From Drosophila pseudoobscura (lineage: Eukaryota > Arthropoda > Insecta > Diptera > Drosophilidae): a stretch of 64,000 nucleotides of DNA. Positions 48,669 through 62,423 of the stretch are shown piece by piece. Location of the stretch: the NCBI RefSeq assembly GCF_009870125.1, contig NC_046681.1:22023001-22087000 (forward strand), in the 5' to 3' direction. The stretch's first letter is position 1. Every line of letters starts with the position of its first letter. Below the pieces are notes generated by a model that made no database searches, was not told the origin of the DNA, and worked only from the letters and a program-made list of their open reading frames with translations. The translations under genes were made by a program, and so were the position numbers.

Positions 48669-49443
48669 TTATTTTAAGCTTAGTTCCTCGGCCAGCAGTA
48701 GAAATCCCAATTTAACGTAGGCATCGACATGCTCCGGATACTCCCAGAGCGATGTATGTGCTATCAGATCGCTTCTCCGCGTGCAATGGGCAATATTCTC
48801 TACAAACATACATAGAATACATATAATCTCCTAGAATATACCCTAACCTAAACCTCTCACCTGAAACCTGTATCTTGACCAGCGCCTCCTCTTCGTATCG
48901 CTCCGCGAGTTCTCGGGTAAAGGCCACAAACTGCGACAGCCGCCAGGAGCGATAGAATATGGTGTCTGCCGCCGCGCCAGGTAGTTTTGTTAGCGCACGC
49001 AGCTGCCTCAGCGTTTCGCGTGTGTTGTTGGCAATGTCCCCGAAGATCGAAGCAATGATGGCCAACTTGTTGCACGGGAGGATCAGGTCGTCTGGATAGG
49101 CAGTGCTGATGCTGTCATCATCCTCGCTTTTCTCCAAGCACTTGGTCTTCTTGGCCTCAATTGCATAGCAGATGGCAGTGCCCCGCTGCTGGGCTAGCTG
49201 CCATTTTGCATAGTTATCCTGAAGTTGTTTCACCAACGTTTCCAGACGCGTTTTGCAGGTGGCCAAGGTGGCATCGTGACTTGTGGGAGATTGCAGGCGC
49301 GGGCTGTCCAGATCTGTAATTGTACCGAAGGTAAAACTTACACAGACTGATGACTAAGCTAACTCACATCGCACTGGTGTTAAAGATGTAGTTCTTATAT
49401 CTGTTTCGCTTTGTTTCTGCGGCGTTTTCTTTGTTTTGCTCAT
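48669..49443 (-). CDS. CINP homologue (CDK2-interacting protein)
   Basis: Exons 49368-49443, 48861-49313 and 48669-48799 give 219 residues. The N-terminus is short and basic. The rest is helical: TCKTRLETLVKQLQDNYAKW, an acidic loop (EKSEDDDSIS), then LSQFVAFTRELAERYEEEALVKIQV and the conserved C-terminal pattern of human CINP (AHCTRRSDLIAHTSLWEYPEHVDAYVKLGFLLLAEE; human AHTGDPDLTLSYLSMWLHQPYVESD). CINP links CDK2/CDC7 to replication complexes and also acts in 60S ribosome assembly. It is head to head with Uch across 188 bp holding a DRE, and its 3' end faces the Daedalus-like gene. Confidence 0.8.
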
Positions 49444-49478
49444 TTTGTAAACAATTTAGAGATAGATTTCGATAGCGA

Positions 49479-49486
49479 TATCGATA
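49479..49486. promoter_or_regulatory. DRE in the CINP-like / Uch divergent promoter
   Basis: TATCGATA, nearly overlapped by GATAGCGATA, lies 36 bp before the CINP-like ATG and 146 bp before the Uch ATG. This fits a shared bidirectional housekeeping promoter bound by DREF. Confidence 0.65.
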
Positions 49487-49631
49487 TACTTCTACAGTGC
49501 AGCACTGTGAAAAGCATACTTTTTGAGCGCTTCCCAACACATTGACACCACAAAAGTGCCGGTAATTCTCAGTCAAAGCCATTTTGCTTGCAAATTTTGT
49601 TCGAACGTATAAAAAGTAAAAATAAAGAAAA

Positions 49632-50579
49632 ATGTCGACCTGGACGCCACTTGAATCCAACCCCGAGGTAATTACTATAGTTATTAAGTGCCTGATTATT
49701 CAAATTTCTGCAACTGGGATATTGGCTGATTGCCGGCATTGCAAAAAGTGCTTTGCTCCTTTGAAATTGGCAATTATAAGACGCCATTGATATTGTACCC
49801 ATTCCTAGGTGCTGACCAAGTACATACACAAGCTAGGCGTGTCGCCTGCCTGGTCGGTGAATGACGTCATTGGTCTGGACGAAGATATGCTCGAGTTTAT
49901 TCCCCGTCCAGTGAAGGCTTTCATATTGCTCTTTCCATGCAGCGAGGCTGTAAGCGTTTCCTCTGTCCACAAACAGGTCCCGTTCTACACACATTTTTTT
50001 GCAGTATGAGAAACATCGTGCTGAGGAGCATGAGCGCATCAAGGATGTGAAGGAGCAGCATCCCGACGATCTGTTCTACATGCGCCAATTTACTCACAAT
50101 GCTTGCGGCACTGTGGCCCTCATCCATAGCGTGGCCAATAACAAGGAGTATGTTCTTTTTGTCAGAATCGAATCCAAGAGATCCATCACCTTAACCTATG
50201 TCTTTCTCCTTTCAGGGTGGATGTAACTGGGGGAGTTCTGAAGAAGTTCCTGGAGAAAACCGCCGCTTTGTCGCCAGAGGAGCGTGGCTCTGCTTTGGAG
50301 CAAGATACCGAGTTTACAGCCGACCATCAGGCTTTGGCTCAAGAGGGCCAGACCAATGCCGACGAACATGAGAGTGTGATCCATCATTTTATTGCTTTGG
50401 TGAACAAAGATGGCACCCTCTACGAGCTCGATGGACGCAAATCGTTTCCCATCAAGCATGGCAAGACCACAGAGGAGACCTTTGTGAGCGATGCGGCCAA
50501 GGTGTGCAAAGAGTTTATGGCCCGTGATCCCACCGAAGTACGTTTCACAGTCTTGGCCTTGACTGCTGCGCAGGATTAG
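49632..50579 (+). CDS. Uch: Uch, ubiquitin carboxyl-terminal hydrolase (UCH-L1/L3 type)
   Basis: Exons 49632-49667, 49809-49949, 50005-50147 and 50216-50579 give 227 residues, the length of fly Uch. The C12 peptidase residues are all present: oxyanion Gln87, nucleophile Cys93 (HNACGTVALIH), His164 (HHFIALV) and Asp179 (YELDGRK). The active-site crossover loop lies around residues 137-157. It trims small adducts from the ubiquitin C-terminus and maintains free ubiquitin. The first exon codes only 12 residues. ATTAAA at about 50816 is a candidate poly(A) signal. Confidence 0.97.
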
Positions 50580-51246
50580 GCTGCTTCCAAAAGAGCATAC
50601 GAGAATACAATGATCTCTGATCTGCCAGATACACCTACATACATACATATACCACGTACATTATTATATATATTTGTAAACTGTCTTTAAGGCGCATGAG
50701 GGAACGCCATTAAGCCAGTTGAAACATACAATTTATGCATATATTTATTTAGCTTTGAGCCAAAAAGCCGCCACACCCAAAAGCCACACTGTAGGGAGAG
50801 CATTTCAAATTTGTAATTAAAGAGTAAACTCTTAAGCTTGAAGCTAATCACAAAAGATCCCATCCCGCTGTATATATTTGTTTAAATTTCCCCCCATTCA
50901 GGCGCCACCACTGACTCCCAAAACAGCTGATAACGCTGTGACCTCCAGTGCGCATGCCTTGACAATTGGATATGCTCCACGTCGTCGCTTGACAGTTCCA
51001 TCCAACCCCTCTCTCTCTCTCTCCAATAATTAAACCAGGTTTTTCTTCCAGCTGTGAAAACGGTCTCACACGAAGTGGAATTGGAGCAATTAATAGGATT
51101 TTTGTTTGCCTAGAAAACTTCATTCTTTTAAGCAGCATAGAATACCCTCTGAGAGTGCCGCCATCGAGAATACTATATGCCCTGTAATAGCCGCTGTGGG
51201 AAGGGTAAGGTAAGGGAAGAACGAGGCGGAGCAAGGTCGTGGTAGC
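50580..51246. other. Uch 3' region and phosphatase-gene upstream region
   Basis: No further gene. It contains ATTAAA at about 50816-50821 and a CT run at 51010-51022. Confidence 0.5.
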
Positions 51247-53218
51247 ATGTTGCTGCTCAAGGAACTGATGCGTCTGGCCACGCAGCATCGCACCTTCTAC
51301 TGCTATGTGCTGCTCAGCATTTGGATCTTCCTCCTCATAGCGGGTAAGACGGAGCAGCTGCATTTTTCCTAATCTTTTATATCTCTAATCCAAGGCATCC
51401 TCCTCCTCCTCCACAGGCATGTATCGTTATATGGGCAATGTGGAGACGAGTTCTGGTGCTGGGGCTGGCTTTGGCCCCAGCAGCTCAGGCACAATCAGTT
51501 CCTTGGGTGACACCTCGTCCTCCTCGTATGCTCAGCGTTTTGCCAAGTATCGAGTGCGTTGTGCTCCGCTTGGACAGCTGCAGCGTTTGGACGATGGCGG
51601 CATCTTGGAGGGTTGGAAGCTGCAAGGCGTGCTCCTCGTCATTCGTCACGGGGATCGTGGACCCATGTCGCATGTCCGCACAACAGGCATCAATTGTGGC
51701 GTGGGAGGGGGAACGGACAACCTGGTCAACAGGTGGGTTATGGTGCACGGTACACCTCCCATCCCATTTACGTAATATCTTACCTCTTACCTGTTACTCG
51801 TACCCAGATATCGCAGTTTCCTTCACAATTCGAGCAGCTCTGCTTCGGGTTCGAATCATATGTACTGGAACAAGGTGGGACCCTTTCATGGCTTTCCTCT
51901 GCTTCCAGCCACAGAGCGTGGCTGTCCATTGGGGCAACTTACCTACAAGTAAGTGCTGTCACACACTTCATATGGTTTATATCCGTTCTCTTCTATTCTC
52001 CTCAGGGGCATCTCTCAATTGTTGCATGTGGGTGACATTATGCATCAGGTGTATGCCCATCCATTGGGTCTGCTCCTCAAGCCGACACTCAATCGCGGGG
52101 CTATGGAGACGACACCGCACACGCTGCTCAATTCGGATGAGGTTGTGGTCTACACCACGCGCTATCGTCGAACCTTTCAGTCTGCCCTGGCCATGCTGTT
52201 CACACTGTTGCCAGCGGACAAGTGGCTGGGCCTGAACGTGCGAGAATCCCACAGCATGGCCTTCTGCTTCGGGGAATGCACCTGTGCCCAGTCGGCACTG
52301 CTCCGGAAACGACTGCAGGCCATGGGCGACACGCAGCTGCTGAAAAGATTGGATGTTATGGAGGCAATGCAGTGGATTGGCGGCACCTTGCTGCAGCATA
52401 CGCCGAATGGAATCACCAATCCCTTTGAAGTTGTGGACGCTATGCTGACGGTTCTGTGCCACGAGGCGCCACTGCCTTGTCGCCACAAGAAACGCAGCCC
52501 GACGGCGAGGCCGACCAGGAAGAACCCCAACCAGGAGCTGGTGGATGTGATCAACATTGATCAGGATGAGGCGGCGCCCAATCTGCAGCAGGAGGTCAAC
52601 AATGGCAACATCGAGCCAGAGTCCAACGAGGGAGACAATGGCAATCCCTCCTTGCCACAGGAGGAGGATCATCAAGAAGGTTGCGTGGAGGCGACCCATG
52701 TGGACACCCTGATGTCCTTTGCCGATGAACTGTCCAAGCGTTCTGCCGATCATGCGTACTACAAGCTGTCCGGGCTGCTCCGATCCTACGGAATGATTCG
52801 GCATATCGTCAGCTACATGCTCAAGATGATCTCGGGAGATCGCACAAAGTTCGTCCTATACTCCGGCCACGACTGCACCATGCAGTATCTTACAGCGGCG
52901 CTGGGAATCGCCATTAGCGAGGGACAGACAATTGCCTATGCCTCGCGGCTGGCCTTCGAGGTGTACCGCAGCGAGGCGCACACAGACTACTATTTCCGGG
53001 TCGTCTACAATGGGCGGGATGTCACACAGCAGATCGACTTCTGCGAGGGAGGCAAGAGTCTGCGTGTCACCCGAGACTCGAGGGGCAACAAGGCGGACCT
53101 GTGTCCCATCGAGAATATTATTCGCTTCCTGCACGAGGACTACTTTGCACCGCTGAATGCCACCAATTTTAAGGAGGCCTGTGGCACCACCAATCCACCA
53201 AAGGCAAACGAGTTCTAG
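51247..53218 (+). CDS. 2-phosphoxylose phosphatase 1 (PXYLP1) homologue
   Basis: Exons 51247-51343, 51417-51732, 51808-51948 and 52006-53218 give 588 residues. An N-terminal signal anchor (FYCYVLLSIWIFLLIAGMY) indicates a type II Golgi protein. The histidine-acid-phosphatase signature RHGDRGP is at residues 109-115 (nucleophile His110), and the distal acid motif is YSGHDCTM. A long acidic insertion (NIEPESNEGDNG...) splits the catalytic domain. PXYLP1 removes phosphate from the xylose of the glycosaminoglycan linker and so permits chain extension. AATAAA lies at 53625-53630. Family assignment is firm; the fly gene name was not recalled. Confidence 0.88.
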
Positions 53219-54580
53219 GCCGGCCCCACCCCGCCCATCGAGGAGTCTCCCACGCACTTTTGAAACTGTGATACGTAGTTAACATGCCCCCGAAATAAGC
53301 CCGATTCCAGCAGCAGCGACCATTCCAGCTAACCATACATATAGTACATACATATACGAAACGACCGCATCTTGCGATGTTATTTATCTCAAGTTAGACG
53401 AATTTTTAGTTAATGAAAGATAATTGTTGATCCTGGAGTCGAAATCGATACATATCAAATCGTGAATTCGAGCTAAACTTCTTCTTAGCAAAACCGATGC
53501 ATATCAGTGTGTGAACGTTTTCCTAGATCTAAGTCCAAAACGTAAGCATATCAAGCGAAAGTTATAAATTAATTATACAACAAAAGTGGAGGGAGAAAGC
53601 CTTCTAGATTTTAGTATGCCTTTAAATAAATGTTCCCGATTTTAAAGAATATTAACGAATATGTTGATTCCTGGAGCCATTCTTTGATGTAATAAATATG
53701 GATATTGCGCCATGGATGCCACTGGACGGAGAAGAATTCATTCCGCCAGGGGTAATGCATCACAGGCGTTCGCCATGAGTCTTAAGACATGATTCATGAT
53801 CACTGATACGTTTTCCTGGTTATTTATTTGGTCATTCCGTACCACGAATTGTACTCTTTAATATCTGTATATATCTGTACATATCTGTAGTAACCACGAA
53901 GAAGAGTTAAGTGAAGCTGATCTGAACCACGTGAAAAAATCCTTCCGACCAACCAATTCCAATATACCCCATAAGCCACGATTTCCATTTGAGCAGAATC
54001 CGTTCCTTGGAAGAAGTTATCTCTTTGGCAATCGCAAGTCGAATGAATAGGATGGCCAAAAATGCATTCGGAGTTTTGTGCATTGCAACGCTGCTCTTGC
54101 TCTCTCATTCTGGCTGTCTTTCTCACATACACAGAAAGCGCATCCGAAAGAGGCAAGACAAGACGAGAATGATAAAGCAAAACGGGAGCAAAGACCCCGC
54201 CAAAGGCAAAGGCATACAACAACAACAACAACAAAAAAAGAGACAACAGGGCAGTGGAGCCACAGATAATACTTGTACAGTGTTGGGGAGAGGGCGGATT
54301 GAAAGGGGAGCAACCGCGCAAGTATAGCTCACACACGCGCACACACACACAGTACACAGTACACAGCACAGACACACGCACACAGCGAGTACACACAAAG
54401 TAAGAGAGTGGTTGGGTGAACGAGAGGGTGGGGGGAATATCGCGCAATGAGCGTGTACCGTACTGAGAGCCCCCCACAAAGTCCGACGACAACGAACAGC
54501 GTAATGTAAAATCGTTGCTCTACAGAAAACTGAGAGCCTGATGACATTCAGTACATTTTGTTACTTTTGTGCACGCAGCC

Positions 54581-54711
54581 GGCGGACCCCAGAGTGTTCC
54601 GAGTTGGCCGCCAGCTGGAGAGGAGCCGTACACCAGGAGGAGAACCTACGGCTCCATTGCGGGGAATGGAGCCCGCGACCGCCGATGGAGAGGGATTACA
54701 TGTAATGAAAA
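54581..54711 (+). other. candidate isolated coding exon
   Basis: A GC-rich 131-bp island follows an acceptor-like TTTTGTGCACGCAG and ends before GTAATG. In one frame it reads GGPQSVPSWPPAGEEPYTRRR and continues open (TYGSIAGNGARDRRW). A second frame is also open, which weakens the call. No partner exon was found in the window. Confidence 0.3.
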
Positions 54712-56605
54712 CGAACACTGCCAGTGCCAGCCTCCTTTCAGGTCCCTTACCATAATCCTGTGCCCCATCTCCGAGAGAATCCTACTTCAATCTCCATCCA
54801 GGGTGGAAGAGCTGTAAAAACCACGTCCACGTCCACGCCATTTTTGTCGTAACGGGTCCCCTAGGGGCCATCCGCACTCGCATGGTGCATGGTTGTGTTA
54901 CATTGGGAAAAGGAGCCCAGATTTCGTAGCGAAGCGATGCACTTTTTGCAAAAAATAAATACAGCAAATGCAAAAATGTACGCGTCTGCGAGTGTGTGTG
55001 TGAGAGCGAGCGAGAATGGGGCGGAGCAGGTGCGCGCCTTGTTTCGCGTGGAGGAGATTTGCAGTCAAAGGCCTTCCCATACACAAATCTCGATACAAGT
55101 TAATACATGTCCAAGTGCCAGGGCTGTATCAGTGTGTGAGAGACGGGCGAACGTCATTGCTCTCCGTTTGCTGTACGCCGTTGTGTCTGCCTTCGTCTCT
55201 TGGGGTGTTTTGGTGTGTGGGGGCTGCTGGGAGCTGATGCTGCTGCTGCTGCGCTGCGACTGAGATGCACTTGCATTGCCTCTTTTGCTCTCTGCTTGCC
55301 TTCCGATTTTTTTCGAATCTCTCTCTGGCTCCCTCTCTCACTCAGCTGCAGTAACACATGCAAGCGGTGTCTGGTGTGCGTTTGTGAAGGTGAATGCACT
55401 TGCACAGTGGGCTCACATCGGTTGATAGTCGGGTGAAAATTGGTGGAGTAAAGGTTTACCAATGTTTTTCGTTTTTATGATCGATTAAAAGTTTTCATTG
55501 GCGAAAGCATATATTTTCTGTATACGATTTTTGATTATACGAATTAGCTGCTAATATTGTACTACATATTCATCTAAAATGTACCACTTTCCAAATTATT
55601 TTATCCCACTGTACCGACTAAAACATCGATTGCATTGCTCTTTTGCTTTTTCTTTCGTACCGTTTATGTCTGGCTCGCTTGCTCTCATTGAAAAACGTTC
55701 AAAGCAGGAGAACACACACACAGAAAGAGAGACAGCAGTCGGAGTCACACACATACACGCAAACGTAGAACTGGGGCAATCGACTGCATTTGGAGGGGAA
55801 GTAGGAAAGAGTAACCGATGTGGAGGTGACGTGACATGACTCTTTCCTCCCGCAGTCAGTCTCTATCACTCTTTCTCGCTCTCGCCCTGGCCGTGTGTGC
55901 ATTTTTATTGTTACACAAGTCGTCGTCGGATCCGGGAATTTGCTTCTGCATCGGTGCTGCGTCTCTGTTACAAAATATTGACGAAGAAAAATCATACAAC
56001 GTTTTTTTCAAACTTTTTTTTCAACCATTTTTCATTGGTACGCGTGCAACGGAGGTCGGGGTAGAAGTACCCCCAAAACAGGGTCCGCTAGGAGGATTGC
56101 TACCATTTGGAGGGAGGGGAGTCTTCTATGGGCCGCTAGACACACATTCGTGTGGTTTTCATTTTGGGGAAAAACTGAGGCCAGGATTTTTCCTAGCCAT
56201 AGAAAACGGCGGGGCAATAGATGCAACCAGTTGGAGTTGCATGTGCCCCCAATAGGTGCATTCGTTGCATCGGATTGGTCTGGCACTGGTGCTGCTGCTG
56301 CTTCGGTGGTTCGTTCATGGATCGTTGGTCTATGTCGTCTGCGCTCTGTCTAACAGAAAACTCAAAGAGTTTTTCCAAGCAGACGACGCGTCGGACTCTA
56401 GGCTCGACTAGGCCTCGGTCTGGGACTGCGCTTCGGCAGATGCAGGGCGACAGCGGGTGGCGGGTGGCGGGTTTCGGTGCATCGTGCATCGGGAGATGCA
56501 CTTTTCAAACAGTTTTCCATCAGCCGCTCTCTGGCTGCACTGGGCTGGAGGGGGCGGCAATAGGAGCCGGCTAGAGACTCACTCTCACACCCATAGACCA
56601 AAGAG

Positions 56606-56633
56606 AGCTATAGAGCTATAGAGCTATAGAGAG
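56606..56633. repeat. AGAGCTATAG short tandem repeat
   Basis: Three back-to-back units, followed directly by a GA-rich tract. Confidence 0.8.
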
Positions 56634-57937
56634 GCAGCGAGCGAGAGAGAGAGAGGGCTAGTTCTGTAGAGGGAGATAGAGCTAGCTGCAGCTACGTGCA
56701 TTTTACGAGTAGAAGAAGAAATGGCACACCACACTGTACGTAGACGCGATGACGTTGTCGTAATTGCAACATACTGCCGATAAGGTGCAAGGGGCGGCGG
56801 GCAATGTCGATCTCCTCTATAAGTTGACTTGGCAACAGGTAGGGAGTTGAAGGTGAAAGAACATCTCTGTGGTATTACTACTGACAGATTGTCTATTTAT
56901 AGAGTGCATACTATAGTACAGGTAGATAACAGCAGAACATATTCCATATGATCCATAGTTCCAGCTGAAAAAGGGGATATTCTAATACACACAGGAAATC
57001 TTTTAAAAATCTTTCAGGGAACATGTAGTGTCATATTGCTTCAAAAATTGGACCTACATATACCTCAGTTATAATTAAAAATGGAGCTAACTGAAGAGAT
57101 TTTCAAATAAGTTTTATTCTGAAATAATCCATCAATAGGACTTTTGATCTTCTTATGATCTCATAGGCATTCAGGTGTTTTTTTGTTGCATTACCTTAAC
57201 AGTCTTTACCTTTAAGATCCCAAATGTTTCGGAATATGATTTTTCTAACTCCGTAATCTAGTGATCTGCTGATCTTCTTACCGGAAACCTTTATGTAGGA
57301 GAACTCTGATCAAATGATGGAGCTGATCCACCCTATACCAAAGAGCGTCTCTCCCGTCTGTTCGATCGATCCTCAGACTCAAGATACGAGTACAGAACAC
57401 CGCGAAGGGGCATAACAAAGAGGATTGGTGTGAGTGTGAGTGCAATGCACTGAACGACCGAGTACATTGGCCCCACTCAACCAGGCACACACTCGCAAGT
57501 GTCTATCTCGCAGCAAACACACACCCACACACACTCACACACACAGTGAACAAGTTGTGCGACCTTCTGTTGTCTGTCCCGGCATATAGCCATCTCTTTC
57601 GGTTCGTTGCGCCGTTTGCCGTTACGTCTTACGTCATCCATCGGCTGCCTTCTGTTCGCCTGTTCCCTTAACATCGCATGACGCAAACTCCACCAAGAAC
57701 GTACATTTCTCAACCGCGCGCCACGAAAGGCCAGACACCAGACAGAAGGCCGCATTCAACAGATTAGATTGTTCGCCCGGCGGCGGCGTGGCGCACATCC
57801 GAGTGGTTGCCGCAGCTGGGGAGCTCTTTAACAGCGATGGGCATAGAAAATCATTAGAAGCAACCCGAGAGCTACCAAGTTTTCATAGAAATGGCAAAAA
57901 TCTGGCCGCAACTTTGCCAGGAACTGGGTAATCGACG

Positions 57938-58012
57938 GTTGGAGCTGGAGCTTGGAACCAGAGGTGGAGATGGAGCAGCTGGAGCTTGGAACTAGAGGCG
58001 GAGATGGCGCTG
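57938..58012. repeat. short tandem duplication (about 36 bp)
   Basis: GCTGGAGCTTGGAAC(C/T)AGAGG(T/C)GGAGATGG occurs twice in tandem with few differences, indicating a recent local duplication in non-coding DNA. Confidence 0.75.
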
Positions 58013-61000
58013 AGCTAAGTGGGGCTTGGAATGGTCGGTCTCTGGGCTGTGTGGGGCTGGACTGGAGACCGGACTGGGGGTACTGTAGTGCGCTCTGCAG
58101 CTGTGGACTCCAACTGGCGTTCAGGTTTTCAGTCTACTAACATCGAAATGGTTGGCTCTGGCTGTAAAATTAACATAACAAATAGATAGATGGGGGGCAT
58201 TTTCCGTTTTCGAATTATAATTTCCAACGTTTTTTATAGCACAATGGGGCGGGGCATTACTTTGCCGCGTTGATAATTTCTTAGAGCCTGTTCGTTTATG
58301 TTTAAAACACACAAACGAAGAGCGATGCGATGCCACAGGAGAGATAGTAGCCCCCAGGTTGTGTCCCTCCTCGAGGCAAGGCACCGCACCAATTCTTAGG
58401 CCAGGGTAAGGCCTTTTTTGCGTATGGGGCCTTCTAAAATTATAATTTATTATTATTATATTTCGTTTGCTTAATTACACCAGGAAAACAGAAGTTGTGC
58501 ACTCTAAAATGGAAACACACCAATGCCGAAAATCAGGGGAACCACAGAACCGAACCACACGCCTAGACATGCATACAATCCGAAACGAGAACAACAGGCC
58601 ACCATCCTCAATGAGACCGTGGTTCCGATGATGCGATGCGAACCGATGTGAGTTTTACTTTTCTTTTTTGTCTTATTGGGCAAAAAATCGAAAAAGATGG
58701 CTACTAGCAAAGCGGGCTAACAGAAAGCATAGCATAGCGAATGTTGCGGATACTATTCGTACGAAGATTCGTATTCGTATTCGTATTCGTAGACTTCCCC
58801 ATCGACAATCGGTTGGGGAACGTACGCGTACGAGTCCGAGCACTCGTGAGTATTCTTCGGATTCGGATGTTGGGGACGCCCTAGGAAAGAGGAGACCGAA
58901 CCACAGAGTGAGAGAGATGGCATTATTTAAGGGGCACACCACCATTACACGAGACCTTCTCAAGGCTGTTGTGGCCTATGATTGGGAGGCTCCACTTTTG
59001 GGGAGACTCTACCTTTGGGGGAGCTCCACTTTTTAGTCGCAGTTGAGACGCGCGCACACACGCCGACATGGGGAAGTCTTGACTATCGTAGCAGGCGATC
59101 AGAAGGCGGCAGCACAGGGACCACGTGGCGCTCTCTCTTTCTCTCTCTCTCTATCTCGGTCTGGGAAGGTGGGGTAATGGTGGGTTGCTTGTTTGTTTGT
59201 TATGCGAGTGGGTGGTTGGGGGGGGTGGCGCGGTGTTGCGGAGGGGTAGGCAGAGTAGTCAGGGGAAAATGCGATTACCCGACACTCGGAATCGTACGAG
59301 TACTCGTGTCTGTTTCGCGTATCAGTAAAATGAGTGCCATGCCCCTCCTCTGTCTTTCCGCCCTTTTCGTGCTTCGCTCGACTGTTGGTTACATCACGCT
59401 TTTATGAACTTTGTGGCGACTTGTTGACCTCACCGAAGGGGAATGGTTGGGCAAGGTAGGGGCATGCTTGGGGAAGCCACGGTCAGCCAGGATACTACTC
59501 TGAAGGAGAGGCTTTTTTCGGTAAATGGGGCTTGAATAAATTTGAAACAGTTTTTATTGGATTGTATAAGAGTTCGGTAGGGTAGGGCAATTACTTTTAG
59601 AGGAACAGGGGCGTTGTTTTTGGGGAAAATTAAAGGTTCTTAATTGATTTATGCAAATTATAGAGGATTATATTTGTAAAGTTTCCTTCTATATAAAAGA
59701 TAAGCTCCTACGATCCAACTGCAAAATATTTAAATCGTGTTGAAATATCGACAGGATAGTACAATTCTTTCAAGAAATCTACGTGAGGGACATAAGGAAA
59801 TATTGATATGAAGCTTTTGATATGGACATATTATCAAATTATAGTTCCAAGCATCAAAATGTTACGTTTCCGATAAGTTTCTTTAAATATTTTAACTTTA
59901 ATTCGTGTTATCTTTGAACTTTGTAAGGAATACAAAAATCTTTTTTTTAAGTCGCATCCCCCTTAGACAACGTCACTGTCCTTTCAACCCCACCAAAAAT
60001 TATGGCATACCCGACCACATATCAAATGAATTCTCCAACTTGGAGCCAAAGTTGACACAACCCACCTGGCCAACAGAACAGACCACCTGAAACAGAACGA
60101 CAATTTTGCCCAAAAAACCACTGAAGTCCCCCACGTATTTATACCCCTCTGTGCGTGGGGTGGGGCAGTGCCGGGGCACCTGAATGTTTGCTGGGGGGGT
60201 TCGCCAAAAGGATACTTTCATTTCATGCCCGACGAGAGAGTGCAAACAATTTTTAGTGAAATTTTCGAATAGGCGAACAGCAAATTCGTAGGGCTGTAGC
60301 CCAGGTTTTGGTTCTGTTCGGGTTCTGTTCCGTTCTGGTGCTGCTTCTGCCCTCTGCCTCTGCCAGCGACGATGTCGACGACACTTTGATGATGATGATA
60401 CTCATATGTATATTCGCATGTGCTGCGGCGGGGTGCTCAGAGCCCGCCCCATTTACTTTTTTGTTCTCATGCGCAGGCCGGAGAACCGAACAGAACAGAA
60501 CGGTTCTAAATGATGACGGGAGCACCGGCGCAGGAGAGCAGTAACAAAAAACACAACAGCCACTTAGAATGATAAAACAAACCCCAACACAGAGTGGGAG
60601 TAAGAGAGAGAGAGAGGAAGAGCAAGCAAGTTCACGGGTAGCGCACACGCAAAACAAGGGGGGAAAAGGGCCCACATACGTTATGTTTGCTCTTTCGCAC
60701 ACACGACATTGACTTTGAAACACATTTGACAGGCGCAAAAGCTCATGATCACGACCGAAGCAGCAAGTTAGCTTAGAAGACCGAAGCTTTTGATACCCTT
60801 GCAGAGAAACAACAACATCGCAAGGCCCCCAGCACTGGCGTCCGTCCAAAACATTCACGGTCTATACCCTTTCCAATCCATTCTTATATATCTCTCACTG
60901 GCAGAAAACAGTATTTACCATAAGGTATCCAACATACGTGGAGCAAAATAAACGGTATGGTAAGAGTACCCTCTCTGAGGGCATAAGCAGAACAAACTTC

Positions 61001-62423
61001 AACGAACCAACAACAACATGTTGAATGAGCAAACATTTGAGTTCTTATATTTATACTCATACTCATAGTTCTCCTCTCTCAGTAATTAGCATTTTTAGCT
61101 AAAGGGCTACTATATTGCTGGCCCGCTCTAACGCAGAAGCAACAAGCAAACAACAGCAAAAGCAAAGGGGCATCTAATTCTCCAAACGAAATAAAGGTAA
61201 ACGAACTGCTCGCGTGTGTGTGTGTGTGTGAATGAGCGTGAGCGTATTTCATTGTCAAGGTGTCACTCGTCTGCTCTCGCTTGCTCTCTGTTGCTCTCTC
61301 AGTCACCCGCAATGCCGCGTTCAAGAGTGGAAGCAGCCTGCTGTCCGTTTCTGCGTCACTGTTACCGTTAAAACTTAAACTTAAAACAGTTCAAACATTT
61401 TTTACAACATTAATCGAAAACAAAATCATCAGCCAAGTGGAGAGCCAACCCGAACCGATTCACCGTTGTTGAATCACTCACAGTTCCGAACCCACTCCGG
61501 GTGCGAGTGCGAGACCGAGTCCGATTCCGAGTGCTGCTTCAAATTCGAAACGATTTTCAGAGGCAGTGCAAAAGTCACAGTAATACTCCCCAACCAGCCC
61601 CCAAAAGCCCCACTGTACTCCTATGTCTAGGGCTGGCGGACTGCTTGCTCTCAAACGAGTACGAGTATGACACAGAGCGAGTGAGTGAATACTGTGAATG
61701 CCTTATATTCGTAGCGGTTTTGTGAATTTTGTAACAGGTTCTCAGCACTCAAAGGTAGCGGGCGTGCTCATGTTGGCCCCTGGTTGGGTGTGCTTTTTGG
61801 TAAAGCAGTGCGGCCGAGCGAGAGAGATGAATATACGACATGTTTGCTCAGTGTTCGATGGTTCGTTGCGCTCTCTGCTGTTCTCTCTGCGCGCCTGATA
61901 ACTGTTTTAGTTAAAGAGCAATCCATTTTGTTTTGCGAAAAGGAAAAGGAGTAGCGCCAATGTTCATGTTCTGGCCTGGCCCCCATTTCTGTTGTTGCTG
62001 TCTCGCATCTCTGCTACTATTGCCGTCTCGTCGGTTCGTCATAGGCAAAGCTGCGAGAAAGAAACGGACGTGAGACAAAGCTGCGCGAAAAAGTAGCAGA
62101 TGCTGAGGGTGCTCTTCTGTTGGCGAGCCATCGTCCCTCCCGAAAAGGGTAGTAAAACTATGGCGGTTTATATCATATCAATAATTTACTTGGATTTCTT
62201 GAGTTTGACTGCAGCAACAAGACGTGTCTGTTTACACAATGATTAATTGATATTTGAGTCTTAAGCTTTAAGCGCATTGAGTGCCAAAAAGCTAATTAAG
62301 CATTTTGTATGCTATCTTCAGTAAACAAAACGCAGCTTATTTACAAAGCTCACTAAACAAAACATTTCTTGGAAATGAAATTATTATTAAATTTAAATAC
62401 AATATTCCTTATTTCTGATCTAA

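Larger units (their letters stand above)
53219..62420. other. long gene-poor region rich in GA, CA and simple repeats
   Basis: No supported gene across about 9 kb. The sequence is dense in GAGAG tracts (56645-56662, 60604-60618), CA tracts (54325-54400, 57518-57545), an AGAGCTATAG array at 56606-56633, a duplicated 35-40 bp Trp-like GGAGCTTGGAAC unit at 57938-58012, and GTATTC repeats at 58760-58792. GAGA-factor-type sites and absent coding suggest upstream or intronic regulatory DNA of a gene beyond the window. One GC-rich island at 54581-54711 could be an exon. Confidence 0.5.

Noticed and set aside
53824-54492. 222-codon minus frame rich in Cys/Val
   Set aside because: Created by CA/GT microsatellites; no family features.
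60253-60858. 201-codon minus frame
   Set aside because: Driven by simple repeats and GA tracts; no coherent domain or splice context.
61270-61460. Possible transcription start and leader of a large gene
   Set aside because: An initiator-like TCAGTC is present but no matching downstream promoter element or coding exon could be identified.
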